This document shows positions 23,838-32,388 of a stretch of DNA of 38,340 bases, in pieces. Made by a program: the position numbers and the translations under genes. The first letter of the stretch is position 1; each line of letters begins with the position of its first letter. Origin of the DNA: Collinsella sp. (GTDB lineage: Bacteria > Actinomycetota > Coriobacteriia > Coriobacteriales > Coriobacteriaceae); contig JAUMOL010000005.1 in assembly GCA_031295385.1 (NCBI GenBank), positions 1 through 38,340 of the forward strand, given 5' to 3'. Below the pieces are notes generated by a model. That model did not search any database. It was not told where the DNA came from and saw nothing but the letters and a program-made list of their open reading frames with translations.

Positions 23838-24416
23838 TTAGGCGAAGGTGATCTCGCCGGTCTCGCAGTCCATATCGGCGATACGGGCCAGGCTCTCGAC
23901 GCGGAAGCCGCGCTCGCGGAGCTTATCGCCACCGCCCTGGAAGCCCTTCTCAACGGCGATGCCAATGCCGGCAACCTCGGCGCCCGCAGCCTCGCAGATC
24001 TTGATAAGACCCTCGAGCGCGCAGCCGTTGGCCAAAAAGTCGTCGATAATCAGGACCTTGTCGCCCTCGGACAGAAAGCGCTTTCCAACGATGACCGGGT
24101 ACTCCTTCTGCTTGGTAAAGGAGTAGATGGTCGTGGCATACTGCTCGCCGTCAAGGTTGATGGACTGTGCCTTCTTGGCAAAGACCACCGGCACACCGCC
24201 AAAATGCTGAGCCGCGATGCAAGCCATACCAATGCCCGAAGCCTCAATCGTCAGGATCTTGTTGATCTCGACACCCTCGAACAGACGGGCCCACTCGGCA
24301 CCCATGTGGTCGAACAGCTCAACGTCGCACTGGTGGTTGAGGAAGGCATCAACCTTAAGGACGTTACCGGCCTTTACGATGCCGTCATGGCGAATACGAT
24401 CCTCAAGCTCCTGCAT
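23838..24416 (-). CDS. xpt: Xanthine phosphoribosyltransferase
   Basis: The 192-residue enzyme converts xanthine and PRPP to XMP in purine salvage. The PRPP-binding motif KVLIIDDFLANGCAL and the preceding ILTIEASGIGMACIAA, FAKKAQSINL and EKGFQGGGDKLRERG are those of Xpt and distinguish it from adenine and hypoxanthine phosphoribosyltransferases. GAGAAGGGG precedes the ATG. No purine riboswitch core was seen in the 150 nt upstream. It is monocistronic, ended by the terminator at 23775-23810. Confidence 0.95.
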   Translation of the reverse strand: MQELEDRIRHDGIVKAGNVLKVDAFLNHQCDVELFDHMGAEWARLFEGVEINKILTIEASGIGMACIAAQHFGGVPVVFAKKAQSINLDGEQYATTIYSFTKQKEYPVIVGKRFLSEGDKVLIIDDFLANGCALEGLIKICEAAGAEVAGIGIAVEKGFQGGGDKLRERGFRVESLARIADMDCETGEITFA

Positions 24417-24573
24417 GGCGCAACCCCTTCTCGCGGCAACGATACCGCGCGATTAATAAACGTTGTTCGATAGTCTACCACGGACCGACCCCCGCCCGCC
24501 CCACAAGCCACATCGCACCACAAACCAGTCTTTTTGGGACGGCGCGAATCGTGGCAGACAGCCTCCCAACATG

Positions 24574-25878
24574 CTAATGGCGGGCGCGCATCTTCACCAA
24601 ACGCACCATGGCAAGCGCAAAGCCCACGGCGGCCACAGCCATGAGTACGTAGAACACCGAGCGAAAGCCGAATAGGAATACGTCCGGACGACCTGTAACA
24701 AAACTGGTCACGGCCTCGCCCATTGCCACGCTCATCTGCCCATACAGGATATGCGACGCCGCCGTAATGCCGAGCGCCATGCCGGCGTAGCGTGCCAAAC
24801 TACCCAGGCTGCCCGCAAAGCCGAGCGCTTCGCGCGGAGCCGAGCCCATATACAGCGAGTTGTTGGGGCTCTGGAAAATCGACGTACCGCACGACATAAA
24901 CGCAGCACAGCACACAATCACAGGGATGGAAGAGTGCTCGTCGAGCGTACTTACCGCAAAGAGCCCGCACACGTACACGCCCAGGCCGACCGCCGTGGGA
25001 CCCTCGCAGCCAACACGGTCCGAAACCGCACCCGAAAGCGGGCCGATAAAGGCATTCACCATCGGCAGCGCCAAAAACAGCAGGCCCGAAACGTCAGACC
25101 CAAACCCATGCGCGTCCTGAAAATAGAACGGCAGGATAAACTCGGATGCACCAATACCAACGAACACGATGAGCATGCAGGCAAGGTTGATGGTAAAGGC
25201 CGAATTTGCAAAGCAGCGACGAGCGGCCTCGGCAAGGGACATGGGACGGTCGCCGGCCTCCGGCTTAACATGCGGCAACGTGTAGAGCCCCACGATAAAC
25301 GAGAGGACGCCAATGGGCAGGTTGATGAGGAAGATGCTCTCCCAGGGAAAGCTTGCCACCAGCATGCCACCGAGCACGGGGCCACACATCATGCCGAGGG
25401 CCACGAAGGTCGCGAGAATACCCATGGCACGGCCTCGTTCGCGCGCCGGAAACGACTCGGTGATGATACCCATGTTGTTGGCCATGGCCGCCGCGCAACC
25501 GACACCCTGAACAATGCGTGCCAGGATAAGAACCTCGAGCGAGGACGAAAGGCCGCACAGCAGCGAACCGACCGAAAAGACGATGACGCCCAGCTGGAAC
25601 ACATTCACCTTGCCGCGCACGTCGCCCAGACGGCCAAACGGCAACATAGCCACGCATGTCGCAAGCAGATACACCGAGCTTACCAGCTGAATGCGATCGA
25701 GGCCCACGCCCAGCTCCTTTTGCATCACGGGCAGCGCCACGGTCACGACGGTCGAATCCAGACACACCATAAACGTCATGATGAGCACGGTAAACAGAAT
25801 CGCCCACTTGTTCTTGCCATGGGTGTCGCCCTCTAGGGCAATGTGCTCGCGGCGCAGCTGCTCTGCAGTTTTCTCCAT
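24574..25878 (-). CDS. Major facilitator superfamily exporter (DHA-type multidrug efflux)
   Basis: The 434-residue membrane protein carries drug/proton antiporter features: FMVCLDSTVVTVALPVMQKE in the first helix (motif of DHA2-type exporters, LDxTVVNVALP), PFGRLGDVRGK (motif A) and GILATFVALGMMCGPVLGGM (motif C region). About 12 helices are expected, although DHA2 exporters usually have 14 and are longer. I chose the ATG at 25878, spaced from AAAGGA; a start at 25884 is also possible, and the longer frame runs into the metY terminator. Substrate unknown. Confidence 0.87.
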   Translation of the reverse strand: MEKTAEQLRREHIALEGDTHGKNKWAILFTVLIMTFMVCLDSTVVTVALPVMQKELGVGLDRIQLVSSVYLLATCVAMLPFGRLGDVRGKVNVFQLGVIVFSVGSLLCGLSSSLEVLILARIVQGVGCAAAMANNMGIITESFPARERGRAMGILATFVALGMMCGPVLGGMLVASFPWESIFLINLPIGVLSFIVGLYTLPHVKPEAGDRPMSLAEAARRCFANSAFTINLACMLIVFVGIGASEFILPFYFQDAHGFGSDVSGLLFLALPMVNAFIGPLSGAVSDRVGCEGPTAVGLGVYVCGLFAVSTLDEHSSIPVIVCCAAFMSCGTSIFQSPNNSLYMGSAPREALGFAGSLGSLARYAGMALGITAASHILYGQMSVAMGEAVTSFVTGRPDVFLFGFRSVFYVLMAVAAVGFALAMVRLVKMRARH

Positions 25879-25904
25879 ATCCATCCTTTCGAGTGGCCCA
25901 ACGC

Positions 25905-25953
25905 AAAAAAACGGGGCCCCAATCGCATGCAAACAGCCGCAATTGGGGTCCCG
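25905..25953 (-). terminator. Intrinsic terminator after the sulfhydrylase gene
   Basis: A stem of about 11 bp with one G-U pair (arms about 25913-25923 and 25942-25952) is followed on the minus strand by TTTTTTT (25911-25905). It terminates the gene at 26022-27305 before the MFS exporter gene. Confidence 0.88.
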
Positions 25954-26021
25954 CCTACGGAATCGGAACGAAAGGTCGCCGAAGCTTTCTGCCAGCATCG
26001 GCGCCTCGCACGAACGCTAGC

Positions 26022-27305
26022 CTAGCACTGCTCGAGCGCCTGCTCAAGGTCGGCAATCAGATCGGCCGTATCCTCGAGGCCGCACGACAGGCGCACCATG
26101 TCGGCAGAAATGCCACAGGCGATGAGCTCCTCATCGTTCATCTGGCGATGCGTGGCATTAGCGGGATGCAGGCAGCAAGTGCGGGCGTCGGCCACATGCG
26201 TGGCGATCTGGGCGAGCTTAAGGCTCTTCATAAAGGTCTCGGCAGCCGCGCGACCACCGTTAAAGCCAAAGCTCACGACGCCGCAGGTACCGTTGGGCAT
26301 GTACTTCTGAGCCATGTCGTAGTACTTGTCGCCCTCCAGGCCCGGATAGCTCACGAAGCGCACCTTGGGATGGCTCTGCAGGAACTTGGCAACGGCCAGG
26401 CCGTTCTCGCAATGACGCGGCATGCGCACGTGCAGGCTCTCGAGCGAGCTGTTCAGGAAGAAGGCCGCCTGCGGGTTCTGCATGGGGCCGAGGTCGCGCA
26501 TGAGCTGAGCGGTTGCCTTGGTAATGAAGGCGCCCTCACGACCGAACTTCTCGGCATAGGTCACGCCGTGGTAGCTCTCGTCGGGCGTGGTAAGACCCGG
26601 GAACTTGTCCGCATGGGCCATCCAGTCAAACTGGCCGTGGTCGACGATCACGCCGCCCAGGTAGGCAGCATGTCCATCCATGTACTTGGTGGTGGAGTGC
26701 GTAACGATGTCGGCGCCCCACTCAAAGGGACGGCACATCACGGGCGTCGGGAAGGTGTTGTCGACCATCAGCGGCACGCCGTGGTCATGCGCGGCCTTGG
26801 CAAAGCGCTCAATATCGAGCACGGCAAGGGCGGGGTTGGCGATGGTCTCGCCAAAGACAAGCTTGGTGTTGGGCTGGAAGGCTGCCTCGAGCTCCTCATC
26901 GGTGCAGTCGGGGGCAACGAAGGTGCAGGTCAAGCCCATACGACCCATGGTATGGGCAAGCAGGTTATACGTACCGCCGTAGATGGCAGAGCTTGCGACC
27001 ACATGATCGCCGGCACCGGCCACATTAAAGATCGCGAGGAAATTCGCAGCCATGCCCGAGCTCGTGAGCATCGCGGCGGTGCCGCCCTCCATCTCACAAA
27101 TCTTGGCGGCAACCAGATCGCACGTGGGATTCTGCAGACGACTATAGAAGTAGCCCGACTCCTCCAGGTCAAACAGCTTGCCCATATGCTCGGACGTGTC
27201 GTACTTCCACGTGGTTGACTGGTAGATAGGCACCTGGCGCGGCTCTGCATCACCCGGGCGATAACCGCCCTGAACACACGTCGTACCGATGGTCTGCTCG
27301 CTCAT
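26022..27305 (-). CDS. O-acetylhomoserine sulfhydrylase-like PLP enzyme (Cys/Met metabolism family)
   Basis: This 427-residue cytoplasmic enzyme is a member of the trans-sulfuration PLP family. It shows YSRLQNPTCDLVAAKICEME, SSGMAAN, VDNTFPTPVMCRPFEWGADI and the PLP-lysine motif THSTTKYMDGHA; the length and the PTPVMCRP block point to O-acetylhomoserine/O-acetylserine sulfhydrylase (MetY) rather than cystathionine beta-lyase. It would make homocysteine from O-acetylhomoserine and sulfide. The ATG at 27305 has GGGAG upstream; the TTG two codons earlier is less likely. It is divergent from the C_GCAxxG_C_C gene with a 231-nt shared spacer. A methionine gamma-lyase-type activity is a possible alternative. 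Confidence 0.9.
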   Translation of the reverse strand: MSEQTIGTTCVQGGYRPGDAEPRQVPIYQSTTWKYDTSEHMGKLFDLEESGYFYSRLQNPTCDLVAAKICEMEGGTAAMLTSSGMAANFLAIFNVAGAGDHVVASSAIYGGTYNLLAHTMGRMGLTCTFVAPDCTDEELEAAFQPNTKLVFGETIANPALAVLDIERFAKAAHDHGVPLMVDNTFPTPVMCRPFEWGADIVTHSTTKYMDGHAAYLGGVIVDHGQFDWMAHADKFPGLTTPDESYHGVTYAEKFGREGAFITKATAQLMRDLGPMQNPQAAFFLNSSLESLHVRMPRHCENGLAVAKFLQSHPKVRFVSYPGLEGDKYYDMAQKYMPNGTCGVVSFGFNGGRAAAETFMKSLKLAQIATHVADARTCCLHPANATHRQMNDEELIACGISADMVRLSCGLEDTADLIADLEQALEQC

Positions 27306-27536
27306 ATCCAACTCCCTTACTTGGGTTTTGTTTTTATTCGGTTCACGATACCGCTACCCTGCACCCCTCTCAACCCATCCCCAAGGTAGGTTATGGGACA
27401 AATTGATCAGGGGTATTTATCTCAAGCCTTGGGCATTTGCTCGATAGATAAAAATGAGGCATCCATGAAGCTCTCGATGATTACACGCACCGTCACGGGT
27501 ACCATAGGCGGGTACACCATGACCAAGGAGACAACG

Positions 27537-27983
27537 ATGAAGCAAATCGATACGGCCCAGCTCGATATCACCGCCTGTCAGGCTCAGGCTGCCGAATACC
27601 ACGCCCGTGGCTTTAACTGCGCCCAGGCCGTCGCCTGCACGCTCGCGCCCGCCGTCGGGCTCGACCCCCAGGTCGCCTTTACCCTCACCGAGGGCTTTGG
27701 CGCCGGCATGGGCGGCATGACCGAAACCTGCGGCGCCATCTCGGGCGCTGTTGCCATCATGGGCTTTGTAATGAGCGACGGCATGGAAAACCCCAAGACC
27801 AAGGGCCAGACCTACAAGCTGTCGCGCGAAATCGCCAAACGCTTTGGCGAGAAGAACACGACGACCGTCTGCGGCACGCTCAAGGGCATCGGATCGGATA
27901 AAGGTCCGCTCCGCAGCTGCCCCGGCTGCATCGACGATGCCGTCGAGATCGCCTGCGATGTGCTAAAGCAGCTCGCCGAGTAA
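27537..27983 (+). CDS. C_GCAxxG_C_C family redox protein
   Basis: The 148-residue protein matches the C_GCAxxG_C_C family: FNCAQAVACTLAP near residue 35, GFGAGMGGMTETCGAISGAV with the namesake cysteine pattern, TVCGTLKG and RSCPGCIDDAVEIACDVL at the end. These spaced cysteines suggest bound redox cofactor or disulfide chemistry; function is not established for the family. I chose the ATG at 27537, six nt after AAGGAG, over longer starts from 27393. Confidence 0.88.
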   Translation: MKQIDTAQLDITACQAQAAEYHARGFNCAQAVACTLAPAVGLDPQVAFTLTEGFGAGMGGMTETCGAISGAVAIMGFVMSDGMENPKTKGQTYKLSREIAKRFGEKNTTTVCGTLKGIGSDKGPLRSCPGCIDDAVEIACDVLKQLAE

Positions 27984-27999
27984 ACGGCAGCAACATAAA

Positions 28000-28048
28000 A
28001 CGACGGCCGGCGCGTTTGGGATCCATCCAAAAGAACGCCGGCCGTCGT
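28000..28048. terminator. Bidirectional terminator hairpin
   Basis: A perfect 13-bp stem (ACGACGGCCGGCG at 28000-28012 with CGCCGGCCGTCGT at 28036-28048), with an inner TTTGG/CCAAA pair, lies between the convergent C_GCAxxG_C_C and YigZ-like genes. AAAA precedes and CGTTAGAAC follows, so it can serve both directions. Confidence 0.8.
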
Positions 28049-28050
28049 CG

Positions 28051-28686
28051 TTAGAACTCGGCAAACTCGGGAGCGCCGACCTCGATCTCCTCGCGCCCCG
28101 CCATAAGCTCGCGCATCTTAACGCAAAACGACTCCTGCTCCCCTGCCTTAAACACAAAATGAAGTGTCACGGCATCCGCGAAATCGGTATCCGAAACCTT
28201 GGCACCCGAATCCTGCGCCAAACGAAGCACCTGCTCATACTGCGGATAGGCCACATGCACGTCAACCGGCACGACGCTTGTCATCTCAACGATCTGCCCT
28301 GCCTCCTGAGCCGCGGCCACCGCCGCCTGCGTCGCCGCGGTATAGGCGCGTACCAAGCCACCAGGCCCCAACAGCGTGCCACCAAAATAGCGCGTCACCA
28401 CGCAGCAAACGTTTTTGAGCCCCGCACCGCGCAGCACCTCGAGCGTCGGCATGCCGCTCGTGCGGCTCGGCTCACCATCATCGCTCTGGCGCTCGCGCCC
28501 ATCGACCAAAATCCACGCGGGAACATTGTGTCGAGCGTCGTAATGACGCTTGCGAACCATCTCGATAAAGGCATTCGCCTCATCCTCGGACTCAATATGG
28601 ACCAGCTGGGCAATAAACCGGCTCTTGCGGTCCACAAACTCGCCCGAAGCCTCAATATTCGATTGCAGAGTAAAATAGCTGTCCAA
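28051..28686 (-). CDS. YigZ/IMPACT family protein
   Basis: The 211-residue protein contains the IMPACT N-terminal domain (DRKSRFIAQLVHIESEDEAN, SDDGEPSRTSGMPTLEVLRG, VVTRYFGGTLLGPGGLVRAY) and a C-terminal DUF1949-like domain. The RYFGG and DGEP motifs are highly typical. Its biochemical role is not settled; a link to translation is proposed for eukaryotic IMPACT. There is no ATG; two TTG codons follow GAGGGG, and I prefer the second (28686) for spacing. Confidence 0.9.
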   Translation of the reverse strand: MDSYFTLQSNIEASGEFVDRKSRFIAQLVHIESEDEANAFIEMVRKRHYDARHNVPAWILVDGRERQSDDGEPSRTSGMPTLEVLRGAGLKNVCCVVTRYFGGTLLGPGGLVRAYTAATQAAVAAAQEAGQIVEMTSVVPVDVHVAYPQYEQVLRLAQDSGAKVSDTDFADAVTLHFVFKAGEQESFCVKMRELMAGREEIEVGAPEFAEF

Positions 28687-28800
28687 CAAAGCCCCTCAAC
28701 AACAAGCAAAGCAACAAACAGCCTCAATAATAAGGCAAAGCCCGTACCGTTAGCCCCAGTAAATAGAACGGCAACGTCAATGACCAGGCAAAGACAGCGA

Positions 28801-28898
28801 GACGGCGTCAGCTGAGTCGATTTGGCCCGAAAGAGGAGGGAGCACGCCTTATGGCGGCGACCGACGAATGAGCGCCAAATCGGCCAGCTGACGCCGTC
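28801..28898. repeat. Long interrupted palindrome 3' of rnpB
   Basis: The outer arms GACGGCGTCAGCTG (28801-28814) and CAGCTGACGCCGTC (28885-28898) pair perfectly over 14 bp, and an inner pair CGATTTGGC (28818-28826) with GCCAAATCG (28874-28882) adds 9 bp. The central 47 nt contains a further CGCC/GGCG pair. It lies between yigZ and the 3' end of rnpB. No U-tract is present on either side, so it is not a standard terminator. Confidence 0.85.
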
Positions 28899-28911
28899 GC
28901 AGCGTCAACAA

Positions 28912-29280
28912 AGTGCTGAGTGGGCCTATAAGCCGGGTTCTGTCGTGAACGGTCATTTATCTTGTCTGCACGTTACCGTGCAGCTCCACGCACGCTACCC
29001 GAACGCGGACCGGGCCGGCCCATAGCGTTCCTATTCGCGCTTGCTCCGGATGGGGCTTGCCAAGCCGCCGTGTTGCCACGACGCTGGTGGTCTCTTACAC
29101 CACCGTTTCAGCTTTTCCCTTTACGCCTTGCGGCGCAGGTGGGAGTCTTCTTTTCTGCGGCGCTTTCCGTCGGATCACTCCGCCCGGCCGTTAGCCGGCA
29201 TCCCGCCCTCTGGAGCCCGGACTTTCCTCACGCGTGCTGCAAGCAGCACATCGCGCGACCGTCTGGCCCACTCAGCAGTG
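28912..29280 (-). ncRNA. rnpB: RNase P RNA (class A)
   Basis: Read on the minus strand this is the catalytic RNA of RNase P, which trims the 5' ends of tRNA precursors. The conserved core near the 5' end reads GAGGAAAGTCCGGGCTCC (29229-29212), the 5' half of P4, and the 3' part has GACAGAACCCGGCTTATAGG (28950 to about 28927), the 3' half of P4 with the conserved ACAGA. The ends pair (CTGAGTGGGCC near the 5' end with GGCCCACTCAG near the 3' end) to form P1. Length about 370 nt is normal. Ends are set by P1 and the -10 and may be off by a few nt. Confidence 0.97.
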
Positions 29281-29542
29281 CAAGAGTGTAGCACACCGTT
29301 GCCGCAAGCAATGGCACAACACAAGCGTTCGACACGATAAACCAAGAACCACGCTATACAGTACAATAGGGTCGTCGATGGGCAACGTCGTCAGTCGAGA
29401 CGCGACCGCGCTCCGCACCCCTCCGTCTACTCGGTGCGTTCCCGCCTCCTCCCCGAGGCGGGATGTCGGCATTTTTCATGCACCGACAACCCAATAGCCT
29501 GTGGACAGCCCGGAAAGCATTGCGCATTTCGGCGCCAAATGC
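29281..29542. other. Spacer upstream of rnpB and downstream of rpsA
   Basis: The rnpB promoter is at its left edge: minus-strand TACACT at 29290-29285 with an upstream TG, an extended -10. A perfect 8-bp hairpin (CCCGCCTC 29441-29448 with GAGGCGGG 29455-29462) lies in the middle, followed on the plus strand by TTTTT at 29475-29479, and a plus-strand TACAAT lies at about 29363. These could define a small plus-strand RNA, but I cannot confirm it. No protein gene was recognised. Confidence 0.35.
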
Positions 29543-29576
29543 AAAAAGGGACCCGTCCATTGCGGACGGATCCCTT
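29543..29576 (-). terminator. Intrinsic terminator after rpsA
   Basis: A hairpin of about 10 bp (arms about 29546-29557 and 29564-29576, GGACGG with CCGTCC at the core) is followed on the minus strand by TTTTT (29547-29543). It lies 25 nt beyond the rpsA stop. Confidence 0.88.
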
Positions 29577-29600
29577 AAAAGAAGTGATCGTCGAACCGAT

Positions 29601-30767
29601 TTACTCGGCGTCGGTCTCCTCGTCCTTCTTCTCGGAAGGCAGCGGGGTGACCTCGATCTCGACGCCCAGAGTCTCAGCAGCGGACTTCATGGACAGGGAG
29701 ATACGACGACGGTCGAGGTCGATCTCCATGACCTTGACCTGAACCTTGTCGCCCACGTGGGTGACCTGAGAAGGCTGATCGACGTGCTTGTTGGCCATCT
29801 CGGAGATGTGCACCAGGCCCTCGATGCCCTCGCCCAGGTCGACGAAAGCGCCGAACGGGACAAGCTTGGTCACAGTGCCCTCGACGATAGCGCCGACGGG
29901 GTACTTCTTGACCAGTGCGCGCCACGGATCCTCGGTGGTCTGCTTGAGACCCAGGGAGATGCGCTCGCGGTTGAGATCGACGTCGAGAACCTCGACCTCG
30001 ACCTCCTGGCCGACCTTGACAACCTCGGAAGGATGGTTGACGTGGTTCCAGGAGAGCTCGGAGATGTGGATGAGGCCGTCGATACCGCCGAGGTCGACGA
30101 AGGCGCCGAAGTCGACGATGGAGGAAACGGTGCCCTGGAGACGCATGCCAGACTTGAGCTTGGACAGGATCTCGGAGCGCTCGGCCTTACGGGATTCCTC
30201 GAGCACGACGCGACGGGAGAGGACGACGTTGTTGCGGTTGCGGTCCATCTCGATAACGCGGGCCTCGATGCGGGTGCCCATGTAGGAGGTGAGGTCCTTG
30301 ACGCGACGGAGGTCGACGAGGGAAGCGGGCAGGAAGCCACGCAGGCCGATGTCGAGGATCAGGCCGCCCTTGACAACCTCGATAACCTCGCCCTCGACGT
30401 TCTCGCCGGAGTTGAACTTCTCCTCGATGCGGTTCCAAGCACGCTCGTACTCGGCACGCTTCTTGGACAGGACCAGACGACCGTCCTTGTCCTCCTTCTG
30501 GAGAACCAGAGCCTCGATGGGATCACCGAGTGCAACGATGTCTGCAGGGTTAGCGTCCTTGCGGATGGACAGCTCGCGGACCGGGATAACGCCCTCGGAC
30601 TTGAATCCGATGTCAACGAGCACCTCGTCATGCTCGATCTTAACGACAGTGCCGTTAACGAGATCGCCCTCATCAAAGTCGGTAATCGTACCGTCGATGA
30701 GGTTGTTCATCTCCTCCTCGTTGACATCGTCAAGAGAGAAAATGGACGAGTTCTGAATCTCACTCAA
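29601..30767 (-). CDS. rpsA: 30S ribosomal protein S1
   Basis: The 388-residue protein is made of four S1 RNA-binding repeats (roughly residues 32-105, 120-185, 205-275 and 290-360), each with the G-x-V and H/I-S-E-L/M motifs: LIHISELSWNHVNHPSEVV in the third and LVHISEMANKHVDQPSQV in the fourth. Four domains is normal for Actinobacteria, compared with six in E. coli. It helps mRNA bind the 30S subunit. The start is a TTG at 30767 preceded by AAGGGG; no in-frame ATG precedes it. Codon choice is strongly biased, consistent with high expression. Confidence 0.95.
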   Translation of the reverse strand: MSEIQNSSIFSLDDVNEEEMNNLIDGTITDFDEGDLVNGTVVKIEHDEVLVDIGFKSEGVIPVRELSIRKDANPADIVALGDPIEALVLQKEDKDGRLVLSKKRAEYERAWNRIEEKFNSGENVEGEVIEVVKGGLILDIGLRGFLPASLVDLRRVKDLTSYMGTRIEARVIEMDRNRNNVVLSRRVVLEESRKAERSEILSKLKSGMRLQGTVSSIVDFGAFVDLGGIDGLIHISELSWNHVNHPSEVVKVGQEVEVEVLDVDLNRERISLGLKQTTEDPWRALVKKYPVGAIVEGTVTKLVPFGAFVDLGEGIEGLVHISEMANKHVDQPSQVTHVGDKVQVKVMEIDLDRRRISLSMKSAAETLGVEIEVTPLPSEKKDEETDAE

Positions 30768-31083
30768 AGGTGGACCCCTTTCGAACTACGGGGCCCCGAT
30801 TGCTAGGACCTACAGAAGGGTGCGACAAGCACACAACGTTTAGGAACACTCGGGAGCCGACAGATACTAATGTGACGCTTATGCAATCACGTTCGTATAG
30901 GTTACGGGGAAATGGGTTCGATTTCAAGCGTGAACTGCGTTTTTTTACTCGTGTGGAGACTTTTTCGTAATCTTATGGACAGCTGTCTCCACAACTTGAC
31001 GATAAGCAGTTTGCCCATACGCCTTTGAGGTAAAGTATCCGGAGCCAACGATTCTAGAACGATTTATCGAGAAAGGTGCCCGC
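30768..31083. other. Divergent promoter region of rpsA and a HAD hydrolase gene
   Basis: This 316-nt spacer holds the rpsA leader on the minus strand and the HAD promoter on the plus strand. An inverted repeat TGTGGAGAC (30952-30960) with GTCTCCACA (30985-30993) encloses a GACAGCTGTC palindrome, and a short palindrome CGGGGCCCCG lies near 30788-30797 within the rpsA leader. No gene is visible. Confidence 0.4.
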
Positions 31084-31842
31084 GTGCTCAAAGCAGTCGT
31101 TTTCGATATGGACGAGACGCTTCTCAGCATCAACCTCAACGCATTCATCCTTCGCTATTTTAAGGATGTCTCGTCGATGCTCGCAGACATCGGGCGACGC
31201 AGCCGCGGTGGCACGATGGCACGCCTCGGCACCATCTTAGTCGACCTCAACGCCAACCGCCGCAGTGGCACGGATAATCGCACCAATCTTGAGTTCTACC
31301 AAGAAGAGGTTGAGCGCCGGTGCGGCATTTGCCTCTCGGACCCACTCATCTACGAGGCGTTTACCTACTACGATCGTGAAGTCCTGCCGTACAAGAACGA
31401 CGATGTCATCAACGCCCACGCCATGCCCGGCGCACACGCCGCGCTTCAGGCCGTACAGGATGCAGGACTGCGTTGCGCGCTCTTTACCAACCCCAGCTTT
31501 CCGCAGGGGGCCATCGAGTGCCGCATGAGTTGGGGCGACCTGGCCGACGCCCCCTTTGAGCTCGTCACGCACATGGGAAACACCACCCGCTGCAAGCCCG
31601 ATGCCACCTACTATCTAGAGCAGCTTCAGGTGATGGGGCTCGAGCCGCACGAGGTCCTCATGGTGGGCAACGACCCCAAGCGCGACTTCCCCAGCCCCGC
31701 CTGCGGCATTCAGACTGCCTATGTGGGCCAAGGCAAGCCCAGCCGAGCCACCTGGCGCGGAACCATGGAAGACTTCGCCCACGACTTCAACGCCGTTATC
31801 GAAGCCTTCTACGAACACCAAATAGCCGACGAACTAAGCTAG
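31084..31842 (+). CDS. HAD-superfamily hydrolase
   Basis: The 252-residue cytoplasmic protein has the HAD motif I VVFDMDETLL (nucleophile Asp8, acid Asp10), motif II FTNPSF, motif III lysine in RCKPD, and motif IV VGNDPKRDFPSPACG. It has a large C1-type helical cap between motifs I and II. Phosphoesterase of unknown substrate. The GTG at 31084 is preceded by AAAGGTG. Confidence 0.9.
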   Translation: MLKAVVFDMDETLLSINLNAFILRYFKDVSSMLADIGRRSRGGTMARLGTILVDLNANRRSGTDNRTNLEFYQEEVERRCGICLSDPLIYEAFTYYDREVLPYKNDDVINAHAMPGAHAALQAVQDAGLRCALFTNPSFPQGAIECRMSWGDLADAPFELVTHMGNTTRCKPDATYYLEQLQVMGLEPHEVLMVGNDPKRDFPSPACGIQTAYVGQGKPSRATWRGTMEDFAHDFNAVIEAFYEHQIADELS

Positions 31843-31929
31843 TCCCCAAATCAGGAATGGGGCGCACGTTTGCCCCACGCTTCGTTACGTGGGCAACGGC
31901 TTGAGGGCAAGATGCGATGCCCCAGTGTC

Positions 31930-32388
31930 CTAGGCCGTGATCATTTTGACGCGTTCGCCGATTTTGGAGTCGCGCCTGTCGGAAATAACAGTAAAGCCCT
32001 CCAGGTCGCACACCTTTACATTTGAAAACACGTGGAACTTGGAGCTATCGGCGAGTACGCAACTCGCTTGGGAATTCTGCATCACGATACGTTTTTTGAT
32101 AGCCTCGGGATAACCTGGCGTCATGATGCCGCGGTCCTCGTCCACCGCATTGACACCTATAAACGCCCGGTCAAAGTACAGCTCGCGCAGCGCGCTCTCA
32201 ACCATAGGACCGGTGAGCGAGCAGGTAACGGGGTTGAAGTCGCCGCCAATTACCACCACCTTAGCAGCAAGCTCGCCCGTAAACCGACATGCATAGCCGT
32301 TGGTGGTGTAGATAGTCACCGGCTTGTCGACGAGCAGGCTCAGGAGCGCCGTCGCGGTGGTACCGGAGTCGACAGCGAGATGAGACCG
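31930..32388 (-). pseudogene. DeoR-family regulator remnant, ligand-binding domain only
   Basis: An open frame of 152 residues (ending EERVKMITA-like, GERVKMITA) matches the C-terminal sugar-phosphate-sensing DeoRC domain: VDSGTTATALLSLL, IYTTNGY, VVVIGGDFNPVTCSLTGPM and DRAFIGVNAVDEDRGIMTPG. No winged-helix DNA-binding domain precedes it: the frame meets a TGA at 32389-32391, and no HTH-like sequence was found in other frames. There is no start with a ribosome-binding site. A neighbouring frame carries DGLISL just before VDSGTT, so a frameshift may also be present. I read it as a decayed, truncated regulator. Confidence 0.75.

Noticed and set aside
24417..24573. Purine riboswitch upstream of xpt
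   Set aside because: No three-way-junction core or the conserved loop sequences could be found.
27306..27400. SAM riboswitch or T-box upstream of the sulfhydrylase gene
   Set aside because: The spacer is short and shows neither the SAM-I core nor a T-box sequence with a terminator/antiterminator.
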